A stretch of 64,000 nt of DNA, from NCBI RefSeq assembly GCF_016862175.1, contig NZ_BOML01000027.1, positions 1 through 64,000 on the forward strand, written 5' to 3'. The stretch comes from Paractinoplanes durhamensis (GTDB taxonomy: Bacteria; Actinomycetota; Actinomycetes; Mycobacteriales; Micromonosporaceae). Positions 16,296 to 25,384 of this stretch are shown here, piece after piece. Position 1 is the first letter of the stretch; each line of letters starts with the position of its first letter. The notes below the pieces were generated by a model, which saw nothing but the letters and a program-made list of their open reading frames with translations, searched no databases and was not told the DNA's origin. Both the position numbers and the translations under genes were made by a program.

Positions 16296-17990
16296 ATGGC
16301 GCAAGATTTCGATGTCGTGATCATCGGGTCCGGCTTCGGTGGCAGCGTGAGCGCGCTGCGCCTGACCGAGAAGGGCTACCGGGTGGCGGTCCTGGAGGCC
16401 GGTCGCCGCTTCGCCGACGACGAGTTCGCCGAGACGTCCTGGCGGCTGCGCCGCTACCTCTACGCCCCCGCGCTGCGCTGCTACGGCATCCTCCGGCTGA
16501 CCCTGCTGCGGCACGCCATGATCATGTCCGGGGCCGGGGTGGGCGGCGGTTCGCTCGGCTACGCCAACACCCTCTACGAGCCGCCGGACGCCTTCTTCGC
16601 CGACCCGCAGTGGTCCCCGATCACCGACTGGAAATCCGAGCTGGCTCCCGCCTACGACCAGGCGAAACGCATGCTCGGCGTGACGACCAACCCGGTCGAG
16701 ACGGCTTCCGACAAGGCGTTGCGCGAGGTGGCCCAAGACCTGGGCGTCGAGGAAACCTTTCGGCGTACGCCGGTGGGAGTGCTCTTCGCCGACCAGCCCG
16801 GCAGCGACACCGTGCCGGCCGGCCGCCGCGGGTTGCCGCTCGCCGATCCGTTCTTCGGTGGCGCCGGCCCGGAACGGCAGGCGTGCACGTTCTGCGGCGC
16901 CTGCATGACCGGGTGCCGGGTCGGCGCCAAGAACACGCTGGTCAAGAACTACCTGTATCTGGCCGAGCAGGCGGGCGCGGTGGTGCTGCCGTTGACCACG
17001 GTCACCGACGTACGCCAGCTTGCGGGTGGGGGCCTTTCCGTGCGTACCCGGAAAACGGGAGGGATCGCCAAGCGTGAGGTGACCGCCGGGCAGGTGATCT
17101 TCGCCGCGGGTGCCCTCGGCACCCAGCGGTTGCTGCACGCGCTGCGTGACCGAGGCCGGCTCCCGCAGGTGTCGCCGCGGCTCGGCGAGCTGTCCCGGAC
17201 CAACTCCGAGTCCATCCTGGGCGCCCGCACCCGCCGCCGGGACGCCGACTTCAGCCGCGGCGTCGCGATCACCTCGTCGATCCACCCGGACCCGGCGACG
17301 CATGTGGAGCCGGTGCGCTACGGGCCGGGCAGCAACCTGCTCGCGCTGCTCTCCACCGTGCTGGTCGACGACACCGGCGGGAAGTCGCGGCTGGTGGCCG
17401 GCCTCAAGACGCTGTGGCGCGACCGTAAGGACATCCGGCTGCTGGCCTGGCCACGGCACTGGTCCGAGCAGACGATCGTGGTGCTGGGCATGCAGCCGCT
17501 GGACAACTCGATCACGCTGACCACGTCGCGGGGCCTGTTCGGGCGCCGGCTGCGCAGCCGGCCCGGCGTCGGTGAACCCAACCCGGTGTGGGTGCCGGCC
17601 GCGCACGACGTGGCCCGCCGGGTGGCGGAGAAGATCGACGGGGTTCCGCTGGGTTCGATGACCGAGCTGGTCGGCCGGCCGGTGACCGGCCACTTCATCG
17701 GTGGTTGCGCCATCGGCAAGGACGCCACGCACGGCGTCATCGACCCCTACCACCGGCTGTACGGCTACGAAGGCCTGCACGTGATCGACGGCTCGGCGGT
17801 CGCCGCCAACCTGGGCGTGAACCCGTCGCTGACGATCACCGCGCTGGCCGAACGCGCGTTGTCGATGTGGCCGAACGCCGGCGAGGACGACCCGCGCCCG
17901 GCGATGGGTTCACCTTACCGGCGAGTGGCGGCGGTCGCGCCGATCAAACCCGTGGTCCCGGCGAGTGCGCCGGGTGCGCTACGGCTTTAG
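16296..17990 (+). CDS. GMC-family oxidoreductase, cholesterol-oxidase-like (ChoD type)
   Basis: A 564-residue FAD enzyme. The Rossmann motif G-S-G-F-G-G-S at about residues 11-17 and G-V-G-G-G-S near 82 bind FAD; a C-x-x-C-x-x-C-x-x-x-C cluster at 197-207 followed by G-A-K-N-T-L is characteristic of the actinobacterial ChoD-like subgroup; the C-terminal H-F-I-G-G and G-V-N-P-S-L-T-I-T-A segments complete the FAD and catalytic site. Such enzymes oxidise sterols or other alcohols. The cysteine cluster resembles an iron-sulphur site; whether it binds a cluster is not established here. No signal peptide. Its last 12 bases overlap the convergent membrane-protein gene. Confidence 0.88.
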   Translation: MAQDFDVVIIGSGFGGSVSALRLTEKGYRVAVLEAGRRFADDEFAETSWRLRRYLYAPALRCYGILRLTLLRHAMIMSGAGVGGGSLGYANTLYEPPDAFFADPQWSPITDWKSELAPAYDQAKRMLGVTTNPVETASDKALREVAQDLGVEETFRRTPVGVLFADQPGSDTVPAGRRGLPLADPFFGGAGPERQACTFCGACMTGCRVGAKNTLVKNYLYLAEQAGAVVLPLTTVTDVRQLAGGGLSVRTRKTGGIAKREVTAGQVIFAAGALGTQRLLHALRDRGRLPQVSPRLGELSRTNSESILGARTRRRDADFSRGVAITSSIHPDPATHVEPVRYGPGSNLLALLSTVLVDDTGGKSRLVAGLKTLWRDRKDIRLLAWPRHWSEQTIVVLGMQPLDNSITLTTSRGLFGRRLRSRPGVGEPNPVWVPAAHDVARRVAEKIDGVPLGSMTELVGRPVTGHFIGGCAIGKDATHGVIDPYHRLYGYEGLHVIDGSAVAANLGVNPSLTITALAERALSMWPNAGEDDPRPAMGSPYRRVAAVAPIKPVVPASAPGALRL

Positions 17991-18500
17991 CGATCCGTCC
18001 ACCTTGGTGGCCCCGACGAAGACGATCTCGGCACCGGCGAGCCAGCAGACCGCGCCGACGAGTGCCGCGACCGGCGGCTCCCAGCCGAGGCTCTGATGAT
18101 CGACCCAGATGCGCCACAGCAGCACGACCATGGTGAGGAACAGGAGGGCAGTGCCGGCAAACGCGACGAAGCAATTCACCGCGGCCGCACCCTTGAACCG
18201 CAGACCGAGCGCGGCAAGAACAAAAGAAACAACGGCGGCCCAGAGGTACGGGGTATCGGCCCGGACGATCCAATAGGTGGCGACCGGCTTCCCCACCGCA
18301 ATACCGAGGACGGCAACCAGGAACCCGACGGCCACGAGGATCCGCCCGGCAAGGTAGGCCCGCCCTCGAACCTGCTCGTCCTGCCGCCGGGCCTCGTCAG
18401 CCCTGAACCGGGCTCGCTCGTAGTCCACCTGGGCGGCCTTCGCGTCCGCGGCCGCCATCGCCGCCCCATGCAGCTGCTGGCGCACCACCGGCTCCGGCAT
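17979..18500 (-). CDS. Four-helix membrane protein of unknown function
   Basis: A 173-residue protein. Residues 1-48 form a charged, alanine-rich amphipathic helix (coiled-coil-like, A-D-E-A-R-R-Q-D-E), followed by four transmembrane segments at about 50-72, 83-103, 110-132 and 143-165. The ATG at 18498-18500 follows GAGGAGG by ten bases; a start at 18566 is possible but has no RBS. No family recognised. It is convergent with the GMC oxidoreductase gene, overlapping its 3' end. Confidence 0.7.
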   Translation of the reverse strand: MPEPVVRQQLHGAAMAAADAKAAQVDYERARFRADEARRQDEQVRGRAYLAGRILVAVGFLVAVLGIAVGKPVATYWIVRADTPYLWAAVVSFVLAALGLRFKGAAAVNCFVAFAGTALLFLTMVVLLWRIWVDHQSLGWEPPVAALVGAVCWLAGAEIVFVGATKVDGSLKP

Positions 18501-18672
18501 CAACGTGGCGCCCTCCTCACCCGACAGTGGGAGACGCGAGTTTATCCGCGCGGCCGGAACCACCACCTCCGACGAACAGCCACCGCAGGGCGGCGCGCCG
18601 GCCCAGGACCGGGCTGAGGTGTCCTGGGCCGGCGCTCGCTCCGATCGCGGGTGCCAGCCCGCGATCCGCCTA

Positions 18673-20139
18673 TTACTTCAGGGTGATGCCGGTGGCGATG
18701 CAGGCGACGCCGTCCGGCACGTTGCTCGTCTGCGTGGGCTCGCCGCTGGTAACGCCCTTGAACAGCGCACACACGTTGGTCGACTTGCCGCCGATGAGAG
18801 TGGCGCCGGTGATCGTGGCGGTGTCGCCCAGGTTCGGGTTGATCCCGACCAGCGTCTTCAGCGGGGCGGTAACCGTGACGTTCGAGACCTGAACCTTGCG
18901 CGCGAACTGCTTGGAGCAGTTGCCACACGACCGGTAGAGCTTGCCGATGTCCGACGCCTGGAAGTTCTTGATGACGAACGTGCCCGGCCCGTTGTGCTGG
19001 AAGACCTTGTCGGAGGCGTGCATGGCGCCGCCGCCGTCGATGGTCATCGTCTGGCTCGCCGAGGTGCCCTTGAAGGTCGCGGCGTCCTCACCGACGTCCA
19101 GCCACCAGACGTTCTTCAGCGTGCAGCTGCCCGCGCAGTGCACGCCGTCGGCAGCCGGCGCACCGATGATGACGTTGGCGAGCGTGGCGCCGTCGGCCAG
19201 CTGGAACAGCGGATCCTGCCCCTCGTCCTGGCCGCCGTCACCGAGTGCCCCACCGCCGATGAACTCGACGTTCTTACCGTCGAAGCTGCCGCTCACGGCC
19301 TTGGTGGCGGTGAGGGTGGTGGTGCCGGTCGCCGTGGGCCAGCTGGTGACCGCCGCGGTCGCCGTGGCAGTGGCGGTGGCGGTCTTGGTAGGACTGGGCG
19401 AGGCCGTCGTCGGTGCGGTGGTGGGCGCCGCGGTCGTCTTGGTCGGCGTCGGCGTAGCGGTGGCGGTGGCCGTCGGTGCGGAGGTGGCCGGGGCGCCGGC
19501 CAGGGCAGTCACCGAGACGTCGTCGAAGGACGCGGCGGCCGAGGTGGTGATCAGCCCGGCCTTGCCCTTGCTCAGCTTCGCCGTGCCACTGCCAACCTTG
19601 GCACCGTCCACATACCCGGTAACCGTGCCACCTCCGACGTCGAGGCGCAGCGTGTGGAAGCCGCTGGCCGCCGACGCGAGGGCCAGGCTGCCGAGAACCG
19701 TGACGCTGTCCCCACCGCGTACCTCTTCAAGCCGAACCGCACCCGGCACCAGAACAAGCCGTTCGAACTGATGGGCGCCGCCGGCCCGGGCCACAATGCC
19801 GGCCGCCGCCGCGCTCCCGCTGAGCGTCACCGCCCGGACCTTGGCGGTCAGCGTGTAGTCGGTCCAGCCGCTGTCCCCCGCGAACTGCCGGGCAAGCTCA
19901 CTGCCGGCGTCACTCTGGCGGAGGGCCTTGCTGCCGTCGGTGACAACCGCCCAGGACCCACCGGACTTGGACCAGCCCGCCGTGTCCCCATCTTCAAAGT
20001 TGTCGCTGATAGACGGGGCGCTGGCCGCGAACGCGGTGGCGGTGAGGCCAACCGCCCCGGCAAGGACGACCGCCATTCCGCCCACTACGGCGGCGCGCCG
20101 CCGCCGCATTCGCGACGGAGCGGTGTCTGCGTGCTTCAT
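18673..20139 (-). CDS. Secreted pectate lyase, family PL3, with N-terminal concanavalin-like domain
   Basis: A 488-residue exported enzyme. The signal peptide ends near residue 37 (A-F-A-A-S). Residues about 42-210 form a beta-sandwich of the laminin-G/LamG or DUF1080 type (N-F-E-D-G-D start), about 215-265 a Thr/Pro/Ala-rich linker, and about 275-488 a parallel beta-helix catalytic domain. The lyase shows the PL3 pattern: D-G-V-H-C near the C-S-C pair, W-L-D-V-G-E-D-A-A-T-F-K, and paired cysteines in S-C-G-N-C-S-K-Q-F, which match disulphide positions in fungal/bacterial PL3 enzymes. It would cleave polygalacturonate outside the cell with calcium. GGAGG stands eight bases before the ATG at 20139. 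Confidence 0.9.
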   Translation of the reverse strand: MKHADTAPSRMRRRRAAVVGGMAVVLAGAVGLTATAFAASAPSISDNFEDGDTAGWSKSGGSWAVVTDGSKALRQSDAGSELARQFAGDSGWTDYTLTAKVRAVTLSGSAAAAGIVARAGGAHQFERLVLVPGAVRLEEVRGGDSVTVLGSLALASAASGFHTLRLDVGGGTVTGYVDGAKVGSGTAKLSKGKAGLITTSAAASFDDVSVTALAGAPATSAPTATATATPTPTKTTAAPTTAPTTASPSPTKTATATATATAAVTSWPTATGTTTLTATKAVSGSFDGKNVEFIGGGALGDGGQDEGQDPLFQLADGATLANVIIGAPAADGVHCAGSCTLKNVWWLDVGEDAATFKGTSASQTMTIDGGGAMHASDKVFQHNGPGTFVIKNFQASDIGKLYRSCGNCSKQFARKVQVSNVTVTAPLKTLVGINPNLGDTATITGATLIGGKSTNVCALFKGVTSGEPTQTSNVPDGVACIATGITLK

Positions 20140-20563
20140 CGGTGAATTCCTCCAGATCAACGTCCTACGTGATCTAGTGGTTTGGCCTCCGAGAAAGGTT
20201 GCCGTTTTTCTCCGACTACTTTGCGCTGACCAGCGGTGGCTTTCCGTGGCCGCGATCAGTACTCCAGATCGTTGATCAACAGCTCCCGGGCGGCGGCGAC
20301 ACCGTCCTTGTCGCCCCGGCCAGAGCCTTTGGTTGCGGCGCGGGATGGCGCCAGCCGCGAGCGTTGCTCTTGCGTGAGCACGTTCTCACTCTAGGTAGGA
20401 CTGGTTTGTGCCGCAGGCCGTTCGACCTGTTCGGCGGTGTTCCGGACAGTACGGATGCGTCTGGCTCGTTGCCGGACGCTGAGTGACATTGATCTGATCG
20501 CTCTCGTCGGGCCGGCCTGTCGAGCCGGCCCGCTCATTGATGGACCAGCGACGAGGAGTGGCG
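20140..20563. other. Intergenic region, 424 bp, no gene recognised
   Basis: Between two divergently transcribed exported-protein genes. It must hold both promoters. The left part is A/T-richer than the surroundings; a GATC-GTT-GATC inverted motif is seen at 20267-20277. No protein-like reading frame, tRNA or strong hairpin was found. Confidence 0.6.
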
Positions 20564-20983
20564 ATGATCAATAGCCAAAATTTGCTGGTACGCCTGTTGG
20601 TGACCGGCGTTGTGGGTGCCAACGTGATTGGCGCACCCGGTGCCGCGCAAGCGGCCGCGTCCTGCCTGCGGGACGCGAATTTCCCGATTCCCGCATACGG
20701 CGGCGACATCTACAACGCCAGCGACATAGGTATCGGCGTGGTGCATCTCGCCGACGGCAAGTGCACGCACGGCACGTACGACACGATCCTGCAGCCCGGC
20801 CGGTACACCGAGTCCGACATCGGGTGGACCGAGGTGGCGGGCGCCTACATCGGCGCAGGATACGAGGCCGACGAGTACACCTCCCAAGGCAAGATCGTCG
20901 GCCACAAAGTGGGCCCCGGTTACCTGACCCACGTGTCCGACGGATCCTTCATCAAGATCGTGGCCTGGCAAAGCTGCTGCTGA
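20564..20983 (+). CDS. Small secreted protein of unknown function
   Basis: A 139-residue protein with a signal peptide cleaved around residue 30 (A-A-Q-A|A-A-S). The mature domain of about 109 residues carries four cysteines (one near its start, one in G-K-C-T-H and two adjacent at the very end), which suggests disulphide bonding, and is rich in Gly, Tyr and Asp. The ATG at 20564 follows GAGGAG. No known family. Neighbours are exported enzymes, so an extracellular role is likely. Confidence 0.75.
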   Translation: MINSQNLLVRLLVTGVVGANVIGAPGAAQAAASCLRDANFPIPAYGGDIYNASDIGIGVVHLADGKCTHGTYDTILQPGRYTESDIGWTEVAGAYIGAGYEADEYTSQGKIVGHKVGPGYLTHVSDGSFIKIVAWQSCC

Positions 20984-20994
20984 CCACTCCCGGG

Positions 20995-21465
20995 CTATAG
21001 GTCGAACGCAACGACGAGCGCAGAAAATGTCGGCGCGACTTCCCGCCACGAACAACGCCCCGGCGCAGTCCAGAAGTCACTCGCCACGACGCGCGGGTCC
21101 GCCGGGTCCGTTCGATAGTCAAACGCGATGGCGACGTCGTCGCCGGCATTCTCGTTCACCGCGACGAAGAACGCCCTCTCGACATCCAGCCAGGGCAGGT
21201 CGACCGCTTCGGCCTGCTCACTGCCTCGTGCTTGGCGGAAGAGCTGAGCCGTCGCGTCATCCTCGGTGAAGTAGTCGAGCGAGCTCGATTCTCGGACCAT
21301 GGCCGGAGCGCTGGTGAGAAAGTGCAGAGGATCCTCGAACCAGGGCATGACGCGTGCAAGTGCCGCATCACCGGGGTGCTTCCACCGGCCTTCGGCGAGC
21401 AGCGAGAGCAACAACGACGGAATGGCGAGACCACGTACTCGGATCGGCGCACGATCGCTTTGCAC
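20995..21465 (-). CDS. Hypothetical protein, possibly SUKH-like
   Basis: A 156-residue cytoplasmic protein without signal or membrane segments. The C-terminal half (F-F-V-A-V-N-E-N-A-G-D-D-V-A-I-A-F-D-Y-R-T-D-P, then S-D-F-W and W-R-E-V-A-P-T-F) is a pattern I know from actinobacterial SMI1/KNR4-like (SUKH) proteins, where a bound substrate-like peptide loop and an acidic display strand occur. SUKH proteins are frequent immunity proteins against polymorphic toxins. No toxin gene lies beside it. Convergent with the upstream small secreted protein. Confidence 0.6.
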   Translation of the reverse strand: MQSDRAPIRVRGLAIPSLLLSLLAEGRWKHPGDAALARVMPWFEDPLHFLTSAPAMVRESSSLDYFTEDDATAQLFRQARGSEQAEAVDLPWLDVERAFFVAVNENAGDDVAIAFDYRTDPADPRVVASDFWTAPGRCSWREVAPTFSALVVAFDL

Positions 21466-21622
21466 AGCCCGATCTTAAGTCGAGGGTCACGCCCGTAGCG
21501 GGTGCGTCACGCGCAGTGGCCGACGAGGTAATGGCGCGTCCGGGTGGACTCCACCGGCGTTGTTCAGGGAGAGAGCGGCCGATCAGCCGATCGGTTCGCA
21601 CGATCCTGGAGGAACATCCCCC

Positions 21623-22582
21623 ATGAAGTCCCCCATGAACGAAACCGCATCAGCCGAGGTCAAGCGCCCCCGAAAGGGCCGTTACGCCCTCGCCGCCGCG
21701 GTGGCCGTGGTCGCCGTCGGCGGTGTCGCCGCAGCCGGCATCGCCAACGCAGACACGACGCCCACACCCACGAACCCGTACATCGTCGGCCCGCCCGGCA
21801 CCTCGCTGAACGCCGGCCAGACCACGACGATCCAGGTCGCCGGAAAGACCTTCGCGGGTACGGCAGTCCCGTCGAACGCCACCGCAGCGCTGGTCAAGAT
21901 CACCAGCGTCAACCCGTCCTCTGCAGGCAGCCTGACCGTCTACACGACCGGCACCCGCCCGACCGGCGGCGCAACCGTCAGCTACCGGCGGGGCCAGAAC
22001 GCAACCGGCACGGCAAACGTCCAGCTGGACAACCGCGGCCGGCTCAGCGTCTACAGTTCGGCGAGGACGCGCTTCACCCTGCAGCTGCAGTCGTTCACGA
22101 CGCCGACCACCACCCCGCCGGTACCGACCTGCACCGCAACGATCTCGACGATCGACCCCAGCACCAAGACGCTGGCGGCGGTAGGCGGCAGCATCCGAGC
22201 GGGAGCCACCGACTTCGGCAGCGTGACCCTGCCCGCAGGCACCTACGACGCCCGGGTGATCGGCGGCTTCACCGGCTTCAACAACAACGACACCTGGCTC
22301 CCGCAAGGCGTGTTCTTGACCGGCACGATGACGGTGGTCAAGGGCGCAACAATCAACGCCGACTTCACCAACAACGTCACCGCCGGCGGCGTGATGATCC
22401 CGAAGTCCGACAGCGCCACCCTGACCCAGGACCCCACCTTGGCAATCTCCACGTTCCTGATCCTGGACGCGCCAACCGAGGTGCACATCAAGCTCTTCGC
22501 GTACGCCTCCAACAGCGGAACGGCCGGCTCAGGCCAGGTAAAGGCAAACGTGCAGAGCGCCCAGTTCCGCAAGCTCTGCTGA
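21623..22582 (+). CDS. Secreted protein with two beta-sandwich-like regions, unknown function
   Basis: A 319-residue exported protein. The n-region is long and basic (K-R-P-R-K-G-R), followed by a hydrophobic core and a cleavage site near A-N-A-D (about residue 45). Residues 50-155 form a Thr/Val/Gly-rich beta domain; a T-T-P-T-T-T-P-P-V-P linker at about 157-165 leads to a second beta domain with cysteines near 168 and at the C-terminal residue. ATG 21623 with GGAGG 10 bases upstream is preferred; a second ATG at 21635 is possible. The early domain resembles surface adhesive or hydrophobic-coat proteins, without a firm family. A strong terminator follows. Confidence 0.75.
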   Translation: MKSPMNETASAEVKRPRKGRYALAAAVAVVAVGGVAAAGIANADTTPTPTNPYIVGPPGTSLNAGQTTTIQVAGKTFAGTAVPSNATAALVKITSVNPSSAGSLTVYTTGTRPTGGATVSYRRGQNATGTANVQLDNRGRLSVYSSARTRFTLQLQSFTTPTTTPPVPTCTATISTIDPSTKTLAAVGGSIRAGATDFGSVTLPAGTYDARVIGGFTGFNNNDTWLPQGVFLTGTMTVVKGATINADFTNNVTAGGVMIPKSDSATLTQDPTLAISTFLILDAPTEVHIKLFAYASNSGTAGSGQVKANVQSAQFRKLC

Positions 22583-22600
22583 CCAACCCGCCACCCTGAA

Positions 22601-22635
22601 GGGTGCTTCACCCGCGAGCCCCGGGTGAAGCACCC
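22601..22635. terminator. Perfect 14-bp hairpin terminator
   Basis: Stem 22601-22614 pairs without mismatch to 22622-22635 around a 7-base loop, 18 bp after the stop of the secreted protein gene. No T-tract follows, but position and stability make a transcription terminator the natural reading. Confidence 0.85.
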
Positions 22636-23039
22636 ATCACGAACCGGCCGACGGAGGCACGGATCTGGTGCGATCCGCGTGGTTGACGTTGCGTTGGTCG
22701 GTTCAGCTGCAGGTTGCCGAAGCCACACGATCAGATACCGCTTCTGCGGAGATGAGTGCTCGCGGTCCGCGATTACCACATAGGACGACGCCGATGAAGG
22801 CGCTTTCCCGTCAAAGAACCTGGCCGATTGTTGCTTCTGCGTGATGATCGGCGATGGAGCGCCCGGAGTGGACGGAGCAGGCGAATTGATCGTCGACATG
22901 GACCAGGCATCTGGACTAACTCAACAGGGTCGCGTCAGGTAGACCCTGATGGTGGCACGAGGTAGCGTGCGTGCGCTTGGTAGCTAATACCACCCTGGAC
23001 GGAAAATCCGCATAATTGCGATGGTTCCGTGGAGGAAAA
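22636..23039. other. Intergenic region, about 400 bp, possibly decayed
   Basis: Lower-GC DNA between the terminator and the next gene. A minus-strand frame is open across much of it (from 22899) but has poor codon character and no RBS, so I do not call a gene. The final 60 bases hold the promoter and RBS of the gene at 23040. A short match to the 3' end of the SUKH gene (22698-22715 versus 25970-25988) is seen but may be chance. Confidence 0.4.
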
Positions 23040-23879
23040 ATGGAAACATTTGCCCTTGTCAACCACGCGATCGACCTCCTTGCCGCACGCCTCCCCGGCG
23101 CCGCTTCAGAGGCCGGCGAGGACGCGACTGCACACAGGCTGTACGACGTCATCGCGCATAAGCTGCAAAATGCCGGAAATGGGAACGCGATGACGGAGTT
23201 CGTCAAAGACTCCCGCGAAAATTCCCTCGTCAAGCGCCTCCTTCGGCAGGCCGTGCGGGACGACCCGGCATTCGCTACCGAGCTCGCCACCGCAGTCGCG
23301 GCAGTCGGCCGAGCCACGACGTCCAACGACGTCGCGGCTGAGCGCCAAGATGCCCCAGGAGCTGACGGCGCAGCCCGATACACAGCGAACTCGAGTTCAA
23401 GCGAGCCCAGCACCCACCAAGAGAAATCGAATTATGGTGACCCTGCGCCACGAGATGACAAACCCGGAAGTGCGGTAAGAAGGATTTTCAGCGAAATGCC
23501 GGAGCAAGACGCTCGGAGACTTTCGGTGCTCATGGATCGTCTAGTGAAGATCGAAGCGCGGATTGATGAGGAGATCCAGGGAATAGTTCGCGCCTGCCCG
23601 GCTTACAACGGCTGGAGCGCCCTGGTCATAACATCCGGAAGAATCCTTGACATAACTGACAGCGGAGGCTTGACCGTCATTCCGTTCTCGGAGGTGATCG
23701 GGATCCGAGTAGGGCCTGGCAAGAAAAAGCTCTTCGGCGGATTCGAAGAGAGTTACATCCTGGTCGATACGATAGCCGGAACTCGAACCTACCCCATGTT
23801 CGACGACCACGCTTGGGCTCTCAAGACGGCAGTAATTGCGCGCTCGTTGCACGAGGAATACAGGCTTGACGCAACGTAA
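23040..23879 (+). CDS. Hypothetical protein with C-terminal PH-like domain
   Basis: A 279-residue cytoplasmic protein of lower GC than its neighbours. Residues 1-90 are all-helical (A-I-D-L-L-A-A-R-L start), reminiscent of small helical adaptor domains at the N-terminus of actinobacterial proteins. About 90-145 is a polar, disordered linker; 150-180 a helix with L-V-K-I-E-A-R-I; and about 190-270 a beta-barrel resembling bacterial PH domains (W-S-A-L-V-I-T-S-G-R-I-L, then I-P-F-S-E-V-I-G-I-R-V). GGAGG lies four bases before the ATG at 23040. The role is unknown; adaptor plus lipid- or protein-binding domain would fit a defence or signalling component. Confidence 0.65.
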   Translation: METFALVNHAIDLLAARLPGAASEAGEDATAHRLYDVIAHKLQNAGNGNAMTEFVKDSRENSLVKRLLRQAVRDDPAFATELATAVAAVGRATTSNDVAAERQDAPGADGAARYTANSSSSEPSTHQEKSNYGDPAPRDDKPGSAVRRIFSEMPEQDARRLSVLMDRLVKIEARIDEEIQGIVRACPAYNGWSALVITSGRILDITDSGGLTVIPFSEVIGIRVGPGKKKLFGGFEESYILVDTIAGTRTYPMFDDHAWALKTAVIARSLHEEYRLDAT

Positions 23880-23908
23880 GTGATCGCGGCCAGAAGAGAC
23901 CTGCCGCA

Positions 23909-24067
23909 CGGAATGTCCTCTTGACCCACAACAAATCCCGGCCAGGGTGACAAAGCCGCCCAGAAGTAACCACAGCGCGGCAGCCGGACCCCGACCGGAA
24001 GGGATCACCAATCCCAACCAGGCACCCAGCAGCGGGTGACCAAGGAGCCTGGCCGTCAGCTATCCCC
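23909..24067. repeat. Intergenic repeat copy A
   Basis: About 160 bp, diverged but alignable over its whole length with 27663-27826 (copy C) and with the two ends of the shorter copy at 25835-25912 (copy B). Shared landmarks are GAATGTxCxCTTGACCCA near its left end, CCCAGAAGxAACCACAGCGC in the middle and CAGCGGGTGACCAA near the right. Non-coding. It lies between the PH-like gene and the Asp-box gene. Confidence 0.8.
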
Positions 24068-24093
24068 GGTGTGTTCCGAAGCAGATCCGGGGT

Positions 24094-25146
24094 TCAGCGG
24101 CTGTGGCCGTAGGACAGCTTCGCGGCGAGTCCGCCGGCGCCGACCGCCCAACAGCCCGCGCCGCGCAGGCAATCGATGCCGGGCAGGGTCGTGTCGTCAA
24201 AAGGCCGCCACGTTTGCCCGCCGTCGGTGCTGATGTCGCTACCGCGGCCGACTGCGATCAGGGTGCGGCTTTGGCCGGGCAACCACGAGACGCTGACACG
24301 GCGGCCGGACGTGGCGCCTGCCAGCGTCCAGGTGCGGCCCCCGTCCGAGGTGAGGGCAGCTGCCGTATTGAGCGGGTCGGAAGGCTGCCGGGGATCGCTG
24401 CCGATGGCGATGCCGTGGCGGGGATCCCGGAAGGACAGCGAAAGGATGCCGGTGTCATCACCGCCGGGCAACGGCGTGGTGGCGAACGACCAGCTGCGGC
24501 CGCCGTCCTTGGTGGTGAAGACCCGGTTGTTGACGCCCGCCGGCGTGCTGGTGCCGAACCAGGCGTCCGTCCCGGCCGCTTGCAGGCATGTGCCGCTGGC
24601 TATGAGCGTCTCGCCATCGACCGCCGGAGGCATCTTCACGTTCCGGAGGACACGCCAGCTGCGGCCGCCGTCCTCAGTGCCGGCGAGGCGAATCCGGCCG
24701 TCGACAGGATCGCTAACGGCCAGGCCTCGGCGGCGGTCGAAGAAGGCCATGCAGTCGTAGTAGGCGCCGGGGCTCGCATCCTCGAACACGACGTGCCAGG
24801 TGGCACCTCCGTCAGCGGTGCGGTAGATCTGCGCCGACGCCCCGCCCGCCAGCACAACGGCGTGATAGCGGTCGGTAGCCTCAACGTCCCGAAACCCCTT
24901 GGCGGCGCCACCGGCCGGGGTGACGTTACGCCAGGACCGCCCTCCGTCCACCGTGAGCACAACACTGCCGGCAACACCACCGCCGCCCCCCACGGCCCAG
25001 ACCACCGAAGAATCAACAACATCGTCGATGACCAACCGGTTGGTCGTGGCCGTCTGCGTAAACCGCCAGGACGGTTCGACGGTAGCGGGCGTGGCAGCAG
25101 TGCCCGGAAGAAGAATGGTGACAGCAAAAATGATCGCCGTGAGCAT
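24094..25146 (-). CDS. Secreted Asp-box (BNR/YCF48-like) beta-propeller protein
   Basis: A 350-residue exported protein. A signal peptide covers about residues 1-22 (M-L-T-A-I-I-F start, A-A-T-P-A end). Asp-box motifs S/T-x-D-G-G-x-x-W recur at least six times (for example T-V-D-G-G-R-S-W, T-A-D-G-G-A-T-W, T-E-D-G-G-R-S-W, T-K-D-G-G-R-S-W, T-S-D-G-G-R-T-W, S-T-D-G-G-Q-T-W), each marking one blade of a propeller. Members act as sialidases, glycosidases or assembly factors; catalytic residues of sialidase are not apparent. ATG at 25146 follows GGGGAG by six bases. It begins 242 bp from an IS remnant. Confidence 0.82.
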   Translation of the reverse strand: MLTAIIFAVTILLPGTAATPATVEPSWRFTQTATTNRLVIDDVVDSSVVWAVGGGGGVAGSVVLTVDGGRSWRNVTPAGGAAKGFRDVEATDRYHAVVLAGGASAQIYRTADGGATWHVVFEDASPGAYYDCMAFFDRRRGLAVSDPVDGRIRLAGTEDGGRSWRVLRNVKMPPAVDGETLIASGTCLQAAGTDAWFGTSTPAGVNNRVFTTKDGGRSWSFATTPLPGGDDTGILSLSFRDPRHGIAIGSDPRQPSDPLNTAAALTSDGGRTWTLAGATSGRRVSVSWLPGQSRTLIAVGRGSDISTDGGQTWRPFDDTTLPGIDCLRGAGCWAVGAGGLAAKLSYGHSR

Positions 25147-25384
25147 CGTTGCTCCCCAGGTCGACAATTCGGTAGACGCCTGAAACCGCGTCCAGACAAC
25201 CGTTGCCCGCATGCCTTCCCGATGGCAACCCCGCTGCTGAAACCCGACCCGGCCAATCCTCGAATCATCAGCCAGCAATGATTAAAATAGGCTTGTATAT
25301 CGTCCGAAAGCATTCAAGAGCCGCTAACACGATCTGCTGAATCGAGGAGATCAGCGTTGCGCGAGGTAGATCGGTCTCGTTCGC

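Noticed and set aside
22698..22715. Fragment related to the SUKH gene 3' end (25970-25988)
   Set aside because: One-mismatch similarity is under 20 bases and does not extend, so chance or a conserved short motif cannot be excluded.
22243..22899. Minus-strand gene of 218 codons
   Set aside because: Half of it is antisense to the secreted protein gene and crosses the terminator; codon character in the rest is poor and no RBS is present.
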